Assembly (NCBI RefSeq): GCF_027943255.1
Contig: NC_072895.1
Location: 44,614,001 to 44,678,000 of the forward strand
DNA from: Anastrepha obliqua
Lineage: Eukaryota > Arthropoda > Insecta > Diptera > Tephritidae
DNA: 64,000 nt
Reading direction: 5' to 3'
Each line of letters starts with the position of its first letter. Position 1 is the stretch's first letter. Under the pieces are notes generated by a model, which was not told the DNA's origin, ran no database searches, and saw only the letters and a program-made list of their open reading frames with translations. Position numbers and translations under genes: made by a program. Of this stretch, positions 11,535 to 23,039 are shown in pieces.

Positions 11535-11847
11535 TGACTCCTAGTTGGAGCATAGGGCGTCAACAACTGTACTTCGCCTTCGAACACGGTTTCGTGCAAG
11601 GGCTCTAAATTCATACCAAGTCTTATTAAAATATCTCATTTCCATATCTGTTGATTGGTGCCAGGTGGTTCGTGGTCTGCCTACATTTCGTTTTGTCTAT
11701 TGGAACAGGCGCTGCGTAGAAGCCTGTTTGACGAAATTGTCATCACACTGCCTCAGGGCGTGGCCGATCGATTTCTGTTTCTTTCGGTGAATTCCAGTCC
11801 CCACATCGGTTTCATTAGCCTTTCGCAGTAATTCGGTGTTAGATATA
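11535..11847 (-). pseudogene. RTE/CR1-like LINE C-terminal fragment, downstream half
   Basis: On the minus strand this reads SNTELLRKANETDVGTGIHR, then KKQKSIGHALRQ and, after frame breaks, a basic GRPRTTWH tail and a terminal YAPT-like end. These are the C-terminal hallmarks of a family of RTE/CR1-like retrotransposon polyproteins; the sequence at 41830-42299 has the equivalent RIFWPRTITNAELL block. Its upstream continuation is at 12676-12795, separated by the DD41D element inserted at 11848-12673. A further degraded tail runs to about 11535. Confidence 0.82.
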
Positions 11848-12673
11848 CAGGGTGGGCCATATAGCTTTTGCTTTTTGAACCACCTATTTCCTTGAGGTCT
11901 GACATTTACGAAATGGGACGCTATACGCTTGAAAAAAATTGGGAAATATTGAAAACCTATTTTCAAAGTGGTGAGTCTTCTTCTTCTTTTCTGATTTTCA
12001 CATCGGTGGCTACGTCAATAAGCAAAATTGTCGGATTTGGGGCTCAGAAAATCCACACGTTACTGTAGAGAAGCAAATGCATCCACAAAGAGTCACTGTT
12101 TGGTGCGGTTTTTGGTCTGGCGGCATCATCGGGCCATTTTTTTCGAAAATGAGCGAGGAGCCGTGGTTACAGTAAATGGCGAGCGTTACCGTGACATGCT
12201 CAACGAGTTGTTTCCAAAAATTGAAGAGGATGACATGGACGACATTTGGTTTCAACAGGACGGTGCAACTTGTCACACTGCCAAAATTACAGTCGAACTT
12301 TTGGCTACCGTTTTTGAATTCCGATATCAATTGGCCGCCTCGGATGGGTGATTTAAGCCCGTTGGACTATTTTTTGTGGGGACCCGTTAAGGAGAAATGC
12401 TATGCGAACCATCCAGAGACGATTGATGCTTTAAAACACGAAATCGAAGTTGCCATTCATGAAATTGGAGCCCAAACAATCGAAAATGTGCTTAAAAATT
12501 GGGTTGATCGAATGGACTACTGTAAAGCCAGTCGTGTCAGTCATTTGAACGATATTATTTTTCATTCATAAATGACAAAGTTCAATCTTCAAAATAAAAA
12601 ACAAAGTTTGAAAAAACATTGATTCGTTTTTTTATAGCCGATTCAAAAACCAAATTTTACATGGCCCATCCTG
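11848..12673 (+). mobile_element. DD41D-type element, 826-bp deletion derivative inserted in a LINE
   Basis: The left end reads CAGGGTGGGCCATATAGCTT and the right end, read inwards, CAGGATGGGCCATGTAAAAT; both continue with similarity to TTTTTGAA. TA flanks stand at 11846-11847 and 12674-12675. The element lies inside a minus-strand LINE fragment, and deleting it with one TA restores the LINE frame across the site. The interior carries a broken plus-strand transposase. Confidence 0.9.
11913..12571 (+). pseudogene. DD41D mariner-like transposase, internally deleted
   Basis: ATG at 11913 gives MGRYTLEKNWEILKTYFQSG. A deletion of most of the DNA-binding region then joins this to [20 protein letters not shown], in which the first catalytic aspartate survives but the following E-A-H is lost. 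The next frame (from about 12145) carries [20 protein letters not shown] and WFQQDGATCHTA with the second aspartate. The third frame carries SDINWPPRMGDLSPLDYFLW with the third aspartate and ends HLNDIIFHS before TAA at 12569-12571. Three frames and the missing N-terminal half make it inactive. Confidence 0.9.
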
Positions 12674-12675
12674 TA

Positions 12676-12795
12676 GTTCGAGCTTAGAAAATTCGCATTA
12701 TGCAAGCTTTGTGATCATTGCGGTGACCTTCCACGTTGTACAGCCTTATAGCAGGACCGACGTATGCATTGAACTTCGCAGTTTGGTGTGCTGAG
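12676..12795 (-). pseudogene. RTE/CR1-like LINE fragment, upstream half
   Basis: On the minus strand this ends with R-I-F-stop-A-R-T directly before the DD41D insertion. The homologous block at 42 kb is RIFWPRTITNAELL. Joining it to the fragment at 11535-11847 across a single TA gives A-R-T-I-S-N-T-E-L-L in one frame. The sequence further upstream, including a FNAYVGPAIRLYNVEGHR stretch, is less certain. Confidence 0.72.
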
Positions 12796-12814
12796 TTATG
12801 TTAGAGTAAAACTA

Positions 12815-13136
12815 ATTAGCTTTTCGGTTTTTTGCCAACATTTGTTTCGTCAGAAAAAAACTTCTCAGGTGCTTCAAGGAGTTTAATTTTGTTTAGCAAG
12901 CGTTTTGATCGGATACCTCGCTGTTCTCCCATTTGCTACGACATAAACTGTCTCTTGCGCTCAAGGAAGGGTTTGTTCCGGAGCTCTTCATGAACAACTC
13001 GACGGATAGAACCCCCAGAAATATTGAGCTTGCTCGCAAAGGGCTCTCATTGATTTTGAAGGGTCTTCGTCATTGATCCCTTGTACTGGTTGAATAAATT
13101 CTGCAGATCGGAGAATGTCAAAACTTTAGTGCTATT
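12815..13136 (-). pseudogene. Tc1/mariner-superfamily transposase fragment (DNA-binding half)
   Basis: The minus-strand translation contains KTLQNQ, SKLNISGGSIRRVVHEELR, RSKRLLNKIKLLEAPEKFFS and FFSDETNVG. The order 'second helix-turn-helix, R-S-K-R-L-L-N linker, F-S-D-E' matches Tc1/maT-type transposases, where the FSDE aspartate is the first catalytic residue. At least two stops interrupt it, and the sequence is lost after FSDE, where the LINE fragment lies. It is a dead remnant of a family different from the DD41D elements next to it. Confidence 0.65.
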
Positions 13137-13192
13137 TTTTGCTTTTTGTAACAGATTCTGCATTGCTACCTGAAGCTTCCAATCCACGTTAA

Positions 13193-13881
13193 GGGGACAT
13201 ATACCTGTAAACGGCCATATTTTCCCTGATTTTCATTAAAATTATTTAAAATGAAGAAGTTAATATATTTTTTTTAAAATTGGCATACAGTTTGTTTGTA
13301 CATTAAAATAATATAATTTTGTTTTTATTTTAATCATTTAAAATGGCGGATGTAGACTCAATTCTTCGGCGTCAATGACTTGAATACAAAAAAACCAAAA
13401 ATTGTTTAGTTTATTAATGTCATAATGTCTACATGCATTAAAAAAATTCGCGGAATAAAATGCTTAAACAAGAAAATGAATTTCGGGGCGAATTTTCGTA
13501 CTATTTTTGGCTGAATAAAAAACGATTTTTGGAGTGTCAAGTTCAAAACCACGCTATTTTGTCAATTTTTTCTTTTTTTTATTCTAGTAGCGCGACATAG
13601 CTACAGTCATACTGGTTAATAATTTTTTGGTTTTTGTGTTTCAGATAAATAGAAGAGCCAAAATGGACAATACTGTCCAGGTCCTAGTTTTCGGGAGAGT
13701 TAACTTCAGCGCCATTTTTACAATTATTAAAATTAAAAACATTTTTCTTTATTCATTTTTGTATTAAAGAGTAGTTAAATGAAAAGCCTACAAATTTTAA
13801 ATATCGTTTTCAATTTTTTTATTGTAAAAAAAAATTCCTGAAAATAGCCTAAATTTTCGATCTATAGACAATCGGGACCCC
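13193..13881 (-). mobile_element. TTAA-flanked non-autonomous element (piggyBac-type MITE)
   Basis: The element begins GGGGACATATACCTG after TTAA (13189-13192) and ends CGGGACCCC before TTAA (13882-13885). The right 360 bases match, in reverse orientation, the elements at 28530, 39181 and 46195. It has no transposase frame. Perfect TTAA on both sides with G-rich inverted tips is the mark of piggyBac-type insertion. The left 300 bases are diverged from the other copies. Confidence 0.75.
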
Positions 13882-13885
13882 TTAA

Positions 13886-16800
13886 GCTTTGGCGGGTTCA
13901 AAATTGACTTTAGAGCCATGCTCTACTGCTGCTTTTTTATGATTTTATGAAGAATCCGAATCTGCTAGAAAAAAATTCGACCCGCTCTACTGTAGGTATA
14001 TACACAAAAATTATAAAAATATAAATAAATTTATTTATTGATCCATTTTCACACTCAAAATATAAATAACATTTTCTTACTTTTTTTTCTCATTACCTTT
14101 TTTTGATATATTTGCTAGAATTGTATTCCGCTAGGAACGATGACGCAAGAGTAATTCCAGCCATAGTAGCTCACCCTAATGTGGATGTATTATTTAAAAA
14201 AACTGTCCTGCATTTTCCATTCATATTTATTGTCATCATACCAATGGCTGAGTAAAATTCCTTTTCGCATTTCTTATGTAGCTTGGATTTGTTAACAAAG
14301 ATGAAATAAAGTTGCTAATACCACCACCTAGTTTTTAGAATGGTGCCCTGTTTTTAATTCATAATTCTATTTCTTATTTTTCATAGAATTTTCATGATGT
14401 AATCTTCCACTTTATGTTGAATCTTCCACTTGGAATATTCCCGAGTAGTCTTTCATTTACAAACTGAGCAACATGGGCTTGGCCTAATAAGCCACTACCT
14501 CAAAACGCAGTCTATCCTGGACCTTTCAGGGTATAGAGAAATTACTAGCTCAGCGTACACTTGACGCCTCCTCCATTCTACTAATATTCTGGTTGAAGAG
14601 CGTACCTCAAAGCCCATATCGAAGCCTAAGTTGTTTACTAGGTCATAGTTCATCGCTCTATTGTATTATAATCTTTATAGCACTTGCCTCTGCTACCTTT
14701 GAATACATGCAAATGCTTGAGACTAGTCACACAAAAAAGCAATTTCTGCTGCTGCTGCATAGCCACTTTGAGTACGTACATACATACTTATATTCGGCTG
14801 CACGTCCAAAAGTGTAAGCTGCCGCTCATAGTTTATTGCTTACTTGTGTCACCTCAACCAGTTTCGCAGTAAAAAGTTTACAACTGACTTTCTAAGACAG
14901 TTTAAGTTGAAAATCTAAGCTTGCTAAGTCTCACTATCTCTCGCTTATCGTCAAACTCTTTTTGATAGCACATTTTTGTTTTTCCTTTTTAATGCATAGA
15001 CTTTTCGGGTTTTTATTTTTATTATTTCGCTTCGCTTTCATTGCCAACAAAAGCAAAGAAAATAGGATATCAGTGGCAACAAATGGCTAGTATGAAAAAA
15101 CACACAAATACCCGTAAAGCAAAAGGCGGGTTTTCCGGTTTTGCACTTTTTACAAGCGGCGATTTTCTTGCTCTTCTTTAATTTCTTACTCATTCCTTTT
15201 AGCCAGCCACTTCTAGTTGCAATACCTCAACTGATTTATAGGTTTCCATTTTTATGCGATTTTAGGTTCTTCGCCGCTTAATAAATGTGACTCCAGCATG
15301 TTTTTGTTGTTATATTGCTTTCTACCGTTTTTTTTTTAATTTTTTTTCTTTGCTCCTCGCAAGTGTTCAACCTGCCTAACTGCATATTTGTGTACGCGTG
15401 TTGGTGTGCACTGGTGATAGCTCACCTAACCGGCAGGTTTTCCCCTGCAGGATTGCCACGCCTACTTGCCTACACATTGCATGTAGGCTGTATATTACGC
15501 AATTAATTCTTGTCGAAGCTGTCATGTATAGCGATTTATTTCTATTCAACGAAACTTACACGTACCTACATATGTAGCCAGGCCTAGGCTTGACAAGCTG
15601 ATAGTCGTTCTTGCATGATTGCGACAGTTAATCAATTATGGGTGCGCACATATTCGCATTTGCGTATTCTTGCAATTATGTTGGAAATTAAGTAAACTTT
15701 TGAACAGTGCCTTCACTAAAATAAAATGTTGTATTTTATTAGAAACTGTAATGGGATTAACTCCGAGTTACTGCTTTCCACACATTCTATGAAATAAATA
15801 TTTAAGGTCGAACTCTAAGGTATGCATTATCTCTCCTGAATTAGCGAAGGCAGATGCAGGAAATTTTGGTTAATGATAGTGCATACACCAATTCATAGAA
15901 TATATTTTTGGTAAAGGATTTGTATGAAAATTGTGAAGGATATTCCACCGGCATTGCCAAGGATATTAGAGAATAAACACTTTAGAAGACATTTTTGAGG
16001 TGTTGTATGAAAAATGTTAGGATTGTGTGCGCTTTACTTTTTGTTTTGATACCTATTTGATATTGAACGATTAAGATTTAATGCAAACCATTATCCTTGT
16101 CGAAATCTTCTGTAAAGAAACGATTTCCTCTAGTGTGACAGAAATAGTTAAATATTTTAGCACGATGTTCTAGGTTAAGTGAGTTGAGGTAGCAGCTGAT
16201 AACTGCAATTGAGTCCTCTGTGATTCTACTCGGCTCAGAAGACTGTATTCCACATTGATATACTTCATTGAGTCAAGAAACCTGAAGAGCTACCGTGTTT
16301 TGAAATCTACTCAGTTCACCTAAAATTCTGTACCTAATAATTGGTTGTTTTCTCCTACAGAGTGGAGAGCGGGCAGACGGTATATGCTTGGCAGCTTCTG
16401 TTTCTCTCTTATCACAGCAGTTATTCTACATATTTTCCGATAAAAATGTGTTTTGTAAGAAGCTCCATTACTATAAATATTTCACTTTTACTTAAGAAAT
16501 GGAGTTATCGCGGTTTTCTCATGTTTCACACTCGCCACCTAAATTCAGTTGTTGGTGATATTCGTAAAGACTCTTCTAATACTGAGTTAGCAGGTATGTC
16601 GCTCACTACCAAGCTCTTCCAAGCCAGTGAAAGTAATATGAAGGCATTATTTCTTGTAAGTCATTATGCCTTCTCGTTACTTGATATGTTACTTTGCCCC
16701 AGTATTCACACCAGGTTTATAAGTAGAGTGAACTGCTGTACCACCCCGTTACCGTTTACCTTGAAACTTATAATTGCAATTTTTCGGAGATAATTCAGCA

Positions 16801-17077
16801 ATCGCTGAAACTAATGAGCACCAGTTTGATTGGAATAGAGATAATATCTAGCTAATCTACTTAAGACACCAATTTCGAAATTTGCCAGCATAAACTTCAA
16901 TTACGCTTTGAATGGCGTATTTACAGTTATATTTTCACATTAAAAAGCGGGCACCAATAAATTGAACACTTGCATCAATGCTTGTTGAGGGGTACTAAGA
17001 CACTTTGCAGTTTCTGGCAACAAAACAGGTAGTTATGCTACGACAGCAACCTAGCCAAAGGAATTGATGTAACTTAC
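13886..17077. other. no gene recognised
   Basis: Unassigned, less AT-rich in places. A 150-codon open frame at 16341-16793 on the plus strand has no domain. Its opposite strand contains suggestive words (SLVVSDIPANSVLEESLRIS, RISPTTEFRWRV) but is broken by stops, so it may be an old element that I cannot name. Confidence 0.5.
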
Positions 17078-17210
17078 GAGCTGGCAAGGGCGGACGCGAG
17101 GTATATCGCTCGGGCCTAGGATCATCATTCACGTAGTTTCCGGCTGATTTTAAGTTGCTCACCGGTAACAATCGAGGAGTTTTCAAATGAATTGGTTTTC
17201 TGGCTTTCTT
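17078..17210 (-). CDS. candidate internal coding exon of an unknown minus-strand gene
   Basis: On the minus strand an acceptor TCATTCTCAG ends at 17211 and a consensus donor GTAAGT begins at 17077. Between them lie 133 bases with no stop in one frame. They encode 44 residues rich in basic and proline residues, starting KKARKPIHLKTPRLLPVSNL and ending DDPRPERYTSRPPLPA. The exon starts in phase 0 and leaves one extra base (phase 1). The composition differs sharply from the low-complexity frames around it, and no transposon domain fits. The proline-rich, positively charged character would suit a cytoplasmic tail, but that is a guess. Neighbouring exons were not found. Confidence 0.5.
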
Positions 17211-17479
17211 CTGAGAATGATTATTGTATATTATTAATATCCAGACAAAGTTTGAAGCACTCCAACTACTGCACAATTGAATGCACCTGACTGATGGAAT
17301 TAATACTATTTTTCATACTACTAAATACTAAATTTTTAGAACTTTTGTAGATTGCGCTGTTAGAAAATTTAAAATAAAACACTCGTACTTATAGAGGGAT
17401 TCCATGCCATGTGATCGAAGTATTTTGGACATAGACTTAAATTTTTGTGTATATTGGTATATTTGTAGGTTTCAGCTTA

Positions 17480-18117
17480 ATGAGAAAGAAACTGAAACAA
17501 ATTTTAAAAATGTTTAGTTTAAAAAAAATGTTTAAAAGCTTAAAAAATAAAAATGAATATCAAAAGAAATTATAATTTTGAGATTTATTTAATGTTGAAA
17601 ATTTTGGTACGCAATTTTTTGAAGTCAAATATTTTGATCTGTCCTTAACATGTTTTAAGCTTTTAAAATAATTTTTTTTTTAATATTTTAGGACAAAATG
17701 TAACTTCTAAAAGAAAGTTTTTCAGGAAAAAAATGTATTTTGTTGATAAACATTTTTAGGGAAAGTTGTTTTTTTGTCATTTGAGAAAAATATAATTTAA
17801 AAAAATCTTATAAACTTAAAAAACAATGTATAATTTTTAGATTTATTTCATGTTGAAAATTTTAATATGAATTTTTTTGAATTCAAATATTTTCGATCTT
17901 TATTAACAATTTTTTGAATATTTTAACATAAAAAGTACTTTCTACAAGAAGGTTTTATGGAAAAAAATTGTATTTTCTTGTTAAACATTTTTGGAGAAAA
18001 ATTGATTTTTTGTCATTTGTGAAAAGTATTCCCCTTGAGATTTTTCTTGTTTCTTTCACCAATAGCTAAAACCATGCTTGTTAACCCAAGGAGGGTTTAT
18101 AGTGAGATTTCATTAAC
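17480..18117 (-). repeat. AT-rich dispersed repeat, copy 1
   Basis: This copy shares its outer end (AATAGCTAAAACCATGC near 18061, then a degenerate GGATTACTG/TATAGTGA segment) and its A/T-rich body with the copy ending near 34126. No coding sequence. Boundaries on the left are approximate. Confidence 0.5.
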
Positions 18118-20094
18118 GGTTAAAAATGCCAAAAAAAATTATTTTCCAAAAAAAATTTTGGAGAAAAATATATAAAATTTTTAAAGTATACTTTACCTTA
18201 CAAAATAAAAAATAAAAATTTTTCTTGTGAAAAACAGCGAATATATTTCACTTTAGTAAATTCTGTACCAAAGTTGTCAACTTTGAATTAAATTGAAAAT
18301 TAATATTTTTTACCAAAGATTTTTCAGCTTACTTCTTTTTATGGCTACAAATAACCCAATTTTTACAAAAATGTAATCGCATGCTCAAAATACTTGCATC
18401 GCTCTTCTGCATACTTCGACGCACCCGACCAGTGTAATTAAATTTCTTGTAAATTAAAAAAAAAATTGAGAATGATGCTGTCAGCAAATTGGAAATAAAA
18501 TAGTTATATACTTCAAGAGATTTGCCGACATAATAAAAAGCTTAAATTTTGTGCATTTACTGGGTAGGAGCAGACACAGAAAAAATTGCATCAACTTGGT
18601 GGTCTCTCATATAAAAAATAGTTCCCTCATTGCCAACAAAGCGTAGAAAATTGCATTTACTATTTAAACTGCATTTGAGTTACCAAGTGGGTTTATTTAA
18701 TTGCCTGGAAAGTTAAAATAAAAACTTAAGCTGAAAAAAGTGTACTATGAAAGTTAAGTTGCTTACTTAAATGTCCACTTAAACGACCAGTCTCATCTGA
18801 GTAGCACTAAAGCAAAAAAAAAAATAAATAAATTAAATGAAACGAAAACTAACATAAAGTCGAACAACAACAACATAGAGAAAAACGAAAACTAAGAATA
18901 GCGAAGAATTGCGCCAAATGTACGCCTCAAAGTGGGTATTTTATCTTTCTTTTCTTTCTCACTTTTTTCTGCTGATGCACTATTGTGCTTACCATTGCAT
19001 TTTGCTGCTCTGTATTATATTCGGTGAACTCACCTCTAATTGTTCATTATTTATTCAACAAAGAAAGAAAAAATGGAAGTGGCGGTGGAGGTGGACGTGG
19101 AAGTACAACTTAAATTGTTTAAACGTATACAAACAAATAAACTATGGTTTTTACGTGAAGGATGACGCAAAAAAAAGGTTAATTTCTACTGGGTGCTACC
19201 CACTAAATTTGCTCTAAGGCTAAAAAATTACAAACGCCTTTTGAAATTTTTTTATTTAATATTCACCATCGCTTTGAAAATTAATATTGAGTTCCCATGG
19301 AAAAACCGCTCTTTTAAATTTTGCGCTCAGGGTTCCCATATGTAAAAATAGAACTAATGCTTTTTTTGAAATAAAAAAATTATTATATTTCATAGCCATT
19401 AGAAACGATATATTTTGACCAGTTTTTACTACTTACTTTAATTTTATTAATTTTTTAACAAAGAAGAAACACAATATAAATACAAGATTTATAATGGCTC
19501 GATAAATTTTAATAAAAATTTCAAAATTTTTTTTATACAGAGAAAATGCGCAACATTGAAAAAACGGAAGAAAATTATCGAACATCGCCAAGAGTTTCGA
19601 GCTACTTCGAACGAGCACTTTGTTATGCTAAAATTTTAAAAATTCCTATTATATTAAAAAATCTTAAATTTTGATAAAACTTTGTCAAATTTTGTAGGCC
19701 TTGTACAAAGTTTGAAACTTTGAATTATATTATATTTGTTGTAGAATGAACTATATTCTTACAAAAAATTAATCGTTTAATAAGGTGCACGTAACTGCAT
19801 TTCTAATAAGGTGCACGCAACTGTACTGAGCTATATCTACATAGATTTTGTTACATCTCAACTCGAAAAGAGTTTTGCATTTATGCTAAACGAAAGCTCA
19901 CAAATTTTTTGACTAATAAAAATTTTCCTTGTATCCTAAGCAGCTTCCTTACAATTCTTACTTGGTCTATTGTGGTTTTCTACGTCAAAACACTTACTTG
20001 TTTAATTACAAAAAGTGATTTCATTTATAATAAGTTAATTATTTTTAAGTACTCTCAAGTCAAACTTAATAAAAAAATATAATATGAAGAGTTA

Positions 20095-20130
20095 TGGGAA
20101 TCCTACTATCAAACTTACCTAGTGCTAAGA
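20095..20130 (+). repeat. AT-rich dispersed repeat, terminal fragment
   Basis: GGAATCCTACTATCAAACTT matches the terminal motif of the AT-rich repeat seen at 25693, 34126 (reverse) and 35400. Only the end is recognisable. Confidence 0.4.
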
Positions 20131-20283
20131 ATTGGAACACGTTTTTTTATCCTTTTCCTTGTTGTGATCTGTTTTTCAAACACTAAGCAAGATTTTTTTT
20201 AAAGCTACTATTTAAATCATTTAAGAGAAAAAACATTTATAGAATACACTCTTTGATACAACCTTTCACTAATTTTATGATAA

Positions 20284-21700
20284 TTAATAATTTATAATCA
20301 TATGAGATCTTTTGTAAACTATCTCTTGAGTCTGGTGAACGTTATGGGATTTGCAATTATTTTTCTGTGACAAGGGGGCTTGAGTGCGATTGGATATTTT
20401 GGCATATTTTCTTATTTCTGCAATTATTGTGGGTACTTTAAGACCGCGATGAGCTTGTGCATTTGTGATGTAATAAATAGCGTTTGAGATCATTCCGAGG
20501 GTTTTCGACTGAGATCTTTGAAGTATTTCGATGTTAGAGTTATCTGCAGTGCCTCAAAGTTGAATGCCACATGTCAATATCGGATAGCTGAGTAAAGTGA
20601 GAGCTTAATAGCTAGAAAAAACATAAGAATTTCGATGTGGTAACCAATATAGGCTTCTGAGATTTTTTCCTAAAGCCTTCCGGGTGAAAATATGGGTCTT
20701 CCCTGTAAGTGTACTATCGAGATGAATGCCGAAATATTTTGTGACGTTAATTTGGGGGATAATTGTGTTATTGAACTTAACGGGTGGGCAAGTTTTTCGA
20801 TTTGGTGTAAAAGTGACTCTTTAAACCAATGAGTTATTTTATCAAGTCCTTTCTATAGTTTTTGTGTCCTCCACATGGAGGTGGGAGTCAATTGTGAATA
20901 CAGCAGTGTCATTCGTAAACATTCCGACTATTGTTTCTTTAGAAGCTGGCAGATCGTATGTGTATAGTAAGTTTTGGATGGGGTCCATAATACTATTTTG
21001 GGGTACAACAACGGAACTTTCACATAGTTCAGACTGTTCCTCGCCTTGTTTGACAAAAAAATATCGATTTTTGAGGTAGGACTTAATAAGTATGTAATAA
21101 TCTAATCATGGAAGAGCGTATTTTATTTTATAGAATTAGCCATCATGCCAAGCGCAGTCAAAAGCTTGAATATCGAGAAAAGCAGCTATGCAATTTTTTT
21201 GTTTTCTTGAAATGCTTTGTGTATGTTGTTTATGAGTCTATGGATTTATTCGATGGTACTATGTTTTTTCCTGAAACCGAATTGGTGATTTGGAATTATA
21301 TTTTGGTCTTCAATTATAGGCATCTTCTGAGAAAAATGCATTCTATTACTTTAGAGGCTGATGGACCTATATGACTCGACTTGTTCAGCGTTTTTTCCTG
21401 GCTTGAGGATAATTTTTATTTGAGCAACTTTCAATTGAGGGGGCACAAAACCAGAGTATGTAAGAAGTCTATATGTACGTAAGGAAAGTGAGTGTTTCAG
21501 TACTTTTCATGCTTTGAGGTATATCCAGGTTTTCTTTCTTTAGGTGTTTTCATCACTTCTTTAACTTCATTTTTCAAGAATTTTTTTATGAGTGTGCCCA
21601 TCTGGTGCGTGTGTTCTGGGGTATCTTTTACATTTTGAGTAGTGCTTTGAGGGGGTTCGATTTCGAAAAAATCAGAGTTATTCAATAATGACGAAGCTAA
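20284..21700 (-). pseudogene. Jockey-like non-LTR retrotransposon RT remnant
   Basis: Reading the minus strand from 21700 gives an N-terminal RT block (EIEPPQSTTQNVKDTPEH), damaged palm motifs, then SYLKNRYFFVKQGEEQSELC and VVVPQNSIMDPIQNLLYTYD where functional copies have GVPQGSVLGP. VGMFTNDTAVFTIDSH stands where the catalytic FADDTAI box is expected. VTFTPNRKTCPPVKFNN, TKYFGIHLDSTLTGKTHIF and LTCGIQLWGTA-like thumb motifs follow, then ISNAIYYITNAQAHRGLKVP near 20284. The motif order is that of Jockey-clade ORF2. About a dozen stops and frameshifts, plus the altered active site, show it is long dead. Endonuclease and 3' end are missing. Confidence 0.85.
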
Positions 21701-21719
21701 ATTCTCTCCAAAAAGTGTT

Positions 21720-23035
21720 GAACAAACAAATTTAATTTTTTCCCAAAAATTTTTTTTAAGTAGTATAGTTTTTTTTCTGAAATATTAAAAAAAGTATATA
21801 AAAGTTTTAAGAGAATCGAAAATATTTCACTTAAGAAACTCTAGGTATACCAAAATTTCCAACATCTACTATATTTGAAAATTTCGAATTAAAAATATTT
21901 CATTTAAATATTTTCTGTTTACTGGCCAATTTTTAAAAAAATTTCTTGTTATCCACAAAATTCTTGGATAACTTGGCATAGAATCGCTCTCTTTAGTCGA
22001 TTTTGTCAAGCTTATGTAATATTTGTTTCCTCTAATAGCAATACTAATACAATGTTATGTGAAGATATCCACCAGAATAGTAAATTACACTGAAAATGTC
22101 GTCATTATTAAATTAAAATAAATATTTTTTAAATGAACTTTTAATAAAGGTGAAAATGTCTAAAATACCACAATTTCAGATAATAAACATAACAACTAAT
22201 AATTTAATTAAACTTTCCACTGACCTGTGAAAAAGCATTAAAACAACCACCGGCCTTACAACTTCCGCATAATTTAATATTACTTAAGTAGTTTCCTTGC
22301 TTTTTTGGTGCTATTATTTAACATTTTTGCTGGGAAATCTTTGTAAAGAAAGTGTGTGATTGAGTGAGTGTGAATAATGCAAAAATAATTACAGCGTGAA
22401 TAATTTTAGCTGCTAGAAAATAGTGAGAAACAACTTCTACAAGTTAATTACGAAAATTAACATTCAAATAAGTTGAAAAACCTTGCACGTCTACCAAAAA
22501 AATTTTATTTACTTATATTTTAGTGGACACAAGTAAAAAAAAATTAGCGAGACACGCTTTGTGGAACTCGATGAACTAAAACGGGAATAATAAGTAATGA
22601 ATGAGAATCGATGTTGGTAAATCGACTAGCAACGCCTTTGAAAAATTCTTAGCTGGTACGGCAGTGAAAAAAGCTCTAACTGGAGCATCGCTGGAGTAGT
22701 ATTTGCATTGATTGCAGTACATGATTGAATATAACTCGCATTTGTACTAAGAATCACTTTTTTTGAATATTAAAATACGCTTCAAAATCACATTTGCAAA
22801 AAGTCATAAAGATTTGTTGATTCGATACAGCACATCTAACACTAGAAACTGTTTATAAAAGAAAAGATCTTGACATTATTTTTTCATCGAATTTCAGATT
22901 TAATAGTCATATTGACCATATCGCTATGAAATCTTATTCACCATTAGATTTTGTTTGGCAGAAATGTACACAGATGTCAACCCGTACACACTTAAACAGC
23001 TATACACGTCTTTCGGATACCATATCACAGTAGGT
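21720..23035. other. no gene recognised
   Basis: AT-rich intervening DNA with no element or domain I can name. Confidence 0.6.
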
Positions 23036-23039
23036 TAAA

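Larger units (their letters stand above)
17211..20280. other. no gene recognised; AT-rich repeats
   Basis: AT-rich DNA. It includes the dispersed repeat at 17480-18117 and an imperfect tandem pair of a roughly 25-base unit containing TAATAAGGTGCACG at about 19779-19826. An open frame at 18909-19217 contains a GGTGGA-like run and no domain. Confidence 0.55.

Noticed and set aside
16341..16793. 150-codon open frame on the plus strand
   Set aside because: No recognisable domain; the opposite strand looks more protein-like but is broken by stops, so neither can be supported as a gene.
19779..19826. Two TAATAAGGTGCACG units resembling the TAAGGTGGCAC MITE end
   Set aside because: Same orientation rather than inverted and no TA-bounded element between them.
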